A stretch of DNA of 64,000 nt from Bacteroidota bacterium (GTDB lineage Bacteria; Bacteroidota; Ignavibacteria; Kapaibacteriales; NICIL-2), in the NCBI GenBank assembly GCA_019695345.1, contig JAIBAE010000006.1:45798-109797 (forward strand). The letters are read 5' to 3'. The notes below the pieces were generated by a model. It did not search any database. It had not been told where the DNA came from and saw nothing but the letters and a program-made list of their open reading frames with translations. Position 1 is the first letter of the stretch, and every line of letters begins with the position of its first letter. The position numbers and the translations under genes are program-made. Below, piece by piece: positions 62,871 through 64,000 of the stretch.

Positions 62871-63158
62871 ATGAATAACAATGCACAATCGTTAAAACAA
62901 ATACTTTCGCAATACCTTAAGGAACGAGGGTTGGAGAATATTGTGAAAGAAGTTTCTGTACCTGAAGTATGGGAACAAATGATTGGCGATAGAGCAGCAA
63001 AGGTTACAAAGATTATTCGTTTTGATAACAGACAGTTGATAGTTGAAGTCAGTTCGCCTGTATGGAGAACGGAATTGCGTTTACGTAGCGAAGACATACG
63101 AGCAAAGATTAACAAGGCATTAGAAGGTGAAGTAGTACGAGAAATTATTATACGGTAG
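62871..63158 (+). CDS. dciA: DciA-like helicase loader (DUF721)
   Basis: 95 aa DUF721/DciA protein, which loads the replicative helicase DnaB in bacteria without DnaC/DnaI. Typical parts: LKQILSQYLKERGLENIV, VPEVWEQMIGDRAAKVTKI, LIVEVSSPVWRTELRLRSEDI, INKALEGEVVREII. It is next to recF, as in many bacteria. The 4 bp gap to recF suggests one transcript. Confidence 0.88.
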   Translation: MNNNAQSLKQILSQYLKERGLENIVKEVSVPEVWEQMIGDRAAKVTKIIRFDNRQLIVEVSSPVWRTELRLRSEDIRAKINKALEGEVVREIIIR

Positions 63159-63159
63159 A

Positions 63160-63363
63160 ATGGAACATTATCAGCCATATAAAATCAGAAGCGCGCAATG
63201 TGAGTTGTGTATAAACCTGATTGAGCGAACACGTAGAAGATGTGATGCATTCCCACAGGGAATACCACCGGAGATTTGGAACGATGAGATTGAACATACT
63301 CGTCCGTATCCGGGGGATGGCGGGATAATGTTTGAGAAGAAAATGATACGAAAGAGAAGATAA
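63160..63363 (+). CDS. Small Cys-containing conserved protein
   Basis: 67 aa with the pattern CELCIN, RRCDAFPQGIPPEIW, EHTRPYPGDGGIMFEKK. I have seen this short pattern in small hypothetical proteins of many bacteria but know no function. Three Cys (CxxC and a third about 16 residues later) and two His could hold a metal. It follows the dciA stop by one base. Confidence 0.65.
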   Translation: MEHYQPYKIRSAQCELCINLIERTRRRCDAFPQGIPPEIWNDEIEHTRPYPGDGGIMFEKKMIRKRR

Positions 63364-63442
63364 TACTAACTCTTATTAAAAGATGGGTATGCTACATAAA
63401 ATTAAGAGTTACTCGTTTGTGTTTTGTAAATGAAAAGCATGG

Positions 63443-63476
63443 ATTCCCGATAAACGTTTATCACGTTTTCGGGAAT
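63443..63476 (+). repeat. ATTCCCGA...TCGGGAAT hairpin (dRS3-like)
   Basis: ATTCCCGA (63443) and TCGGGAAT (63469-63476), with AAACG and CGTTT inside, giving about 13 bp of stem. It resembles the short ATTCCC...GGGAAT palindromes known as dRS3 in Neisseria and similar repeats in other bacteria. Single copy in this window. Confidence 0.5.
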
Positions 63477-63516
63477 GACAAATCTAAAATACGATGTTGG
63501 TACTTTGGAATTGAAG

Positions 63517-63587
63517 GTTCTCTTCTGCATGTTGTTGTTTGTTAATAGGGCAACAGTAGGAGCAGTCCGGCGATAGCAGAAAATACA
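63517..63587 (-). repeat. Family A intergenic repeat, copy 17
   Basis: On the minus strand: TATTTTCTGCTATCGCCGG, ACTGCTCC, distal ATGCAGAAGAGAACC. CTGC pairs with GCAG, again compensated. The proximal arm lies 31 bp before the lysS ATG. Confidence 0.7.
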
Positions 63588-63617
63588 ATTGATATATACA
63601 CTTTACTTTATACCATT

Positions 63618-64000
63618 ATGAGTGAGATTCATGGCAACGACCAGGTTGCCCGCAGATTTGAAGAGCTTGAGCACTTACGTGCCGCGGGAGTTAATCCGTA
63701 TCCGTTTACGTTTGAGAAAACACATGATAGTGCGTTGATAATTTCTACGTTTTCCGATGAAAACCCGGAGGCATTGAAGGATGTTTCTGTTGCCGGAAGA
63801 ATTATGGCAATCCGTAAAATGGGGAAGGCAAGTTTTTTCCATATTCAGGATTCAACCGGTAGAATTCAAGTGTATATTAAGCGCGATGATTTGCCGGAAA
63901 CATACGACCATTTCAGACTGTTTGATATTGGTGATATTGTTGGTGTGAAGGGATATGTGTTCCGCACCAAAACCGGCGAAGTAAGTGTACATACAACACA
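63618..64000 (+). CDS. lysS: Lysyl-tRNA synthetase, class II (5' part only)
   Basis: Starts at ATG 63618 with [20 protein letters not shown] and continues to the window edge, 127 codons. The N-terminal anticodon-binding OB-fold is visible: [54 protein letters not shown] and [18 protein letters not shown]. This matches class II LysRS. The catalytic domain lies beyond the window. Confidence 0.94.
   Translation, partial: MSEIHGNDQVARRFEELEHLRAAGVNPYPFTFEKTHDSALIISTFSDENPEALKDVSVAGRIMAIRKMGKASFFHIQDSTGRIQVYIKRDDLPETYDHFRLFDIGDIVGVKGYVFRTKTGEVSVHTT

Noticed and set aside
61730..63158. Replication origin near recF-dciA
   Set aside because: No dnaA, dnaN or cluster of DnaA boxes is visible; the pair recF-dciA can occur away from oriC.
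1033..63587. Family A elements as integron attC sites (GCGTTAGC near gene ends)
   Set aside because: The ends do not form the GTTRRRY/RYYYAAC inverted pair, the copies lie in both orientations between housekeeping genes, and no integron integrase is present.

Overview
The window is a dense, mostly housekeeping stretch of a bacterial chromosome from the FCB group: Bacteroidota, or the Chlorobiota/Ignavibacteria/Kapaibacteria side of it. The assignment is inferred from gene content. It holds PorX (type IX secretion), a secreted protein with a type IX-like C-terminal sorting domain, two DUF2723 (TMEM260-like) proteins, DUF3098 and DUF4920 proteins, a group 3 truncated globin, and -7 promoter elements of TAnnTTTG type. 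There is no rRNA, prophage, CRISPR array or complete insertion sequence. One tRNA (Thr, CGT) is present.

Layout. 1-6 kb: mpl (cut by the window edge), a PAP2 lipoprotein, lepA and two tandem type I signal peptidases. 6-15.5 kb: hemW, two tandem DUF2723 membrane proteins with an ALG5-like glycosyltransferase, and an isolated nuoJ-nuoK pair. 15.5-22.4 kb (minus strand): ruvC overlapping a Dna2-like nuclease-helicase, recJ, and DUF1232/DUF3098 genes. 22.6-30.4 kb: a GH113-like lipoprotein, a peptide-binding lipoprotein, an AlbA_2-domain regulator coupled to recQ, and the secreted CTD protein. 30.5-34 kb: a partner-switching operon (SpoIIE-type phosphatase, STAS, HATPase kinase) and a DUF4920 lipoprotein. 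34-38.3 kb: tRNA-Thr, an M32 carboxypeptidase, a PyrK-like flavoprotein, a globin and a small lipoprotein. 38.8-50.2 kb: queA, uvrB, a bacilliredoxin, an ABC-F ATPase, an AI-2E-family permease overlapping a tyrosine recombinase-like gene, and corA overlapping an amidase. 50.3-55.6 kb: an AT-rich double-DUF262/HNH gene (probable defence nuclease), ribE and porX. 55.6-64 kb: tsaE, an aminotransferase, ccmC-ccmD-ccmE-ccmF, recF-dciA, a small Cys protein and the start of lysS.

The most unusual signal lies between the genes. At least 17 copies of a 60-72 bp element (called family A here) sit against gene ends or starts. They share a proximal motif TTTTGCTATCGCA, a core of GACCGCACCGAAC type, and a distal motif TTGCGGGAGAGAAC. 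The core and distal motifs covary: CCGCA with TGCGG, CGGCA with TGCCG, CTGCA with TGCAG, TGGCA with TGCCA. This implies a selected hairpin stem. A second, GC-rich family (B, about 9 copies of 60-78 bp) shares the same gaps and is sometimes directly adjacent to a family A copy. I do not recognise either family.

Other points of interest are a tyrosine recombinase that has lost three of six catalytic positions, a CcmE of the CxxxY type with an enlarged CcmC, and the tandem DUF2723 genes beside a possible lipid-linked sugar donor synthase.
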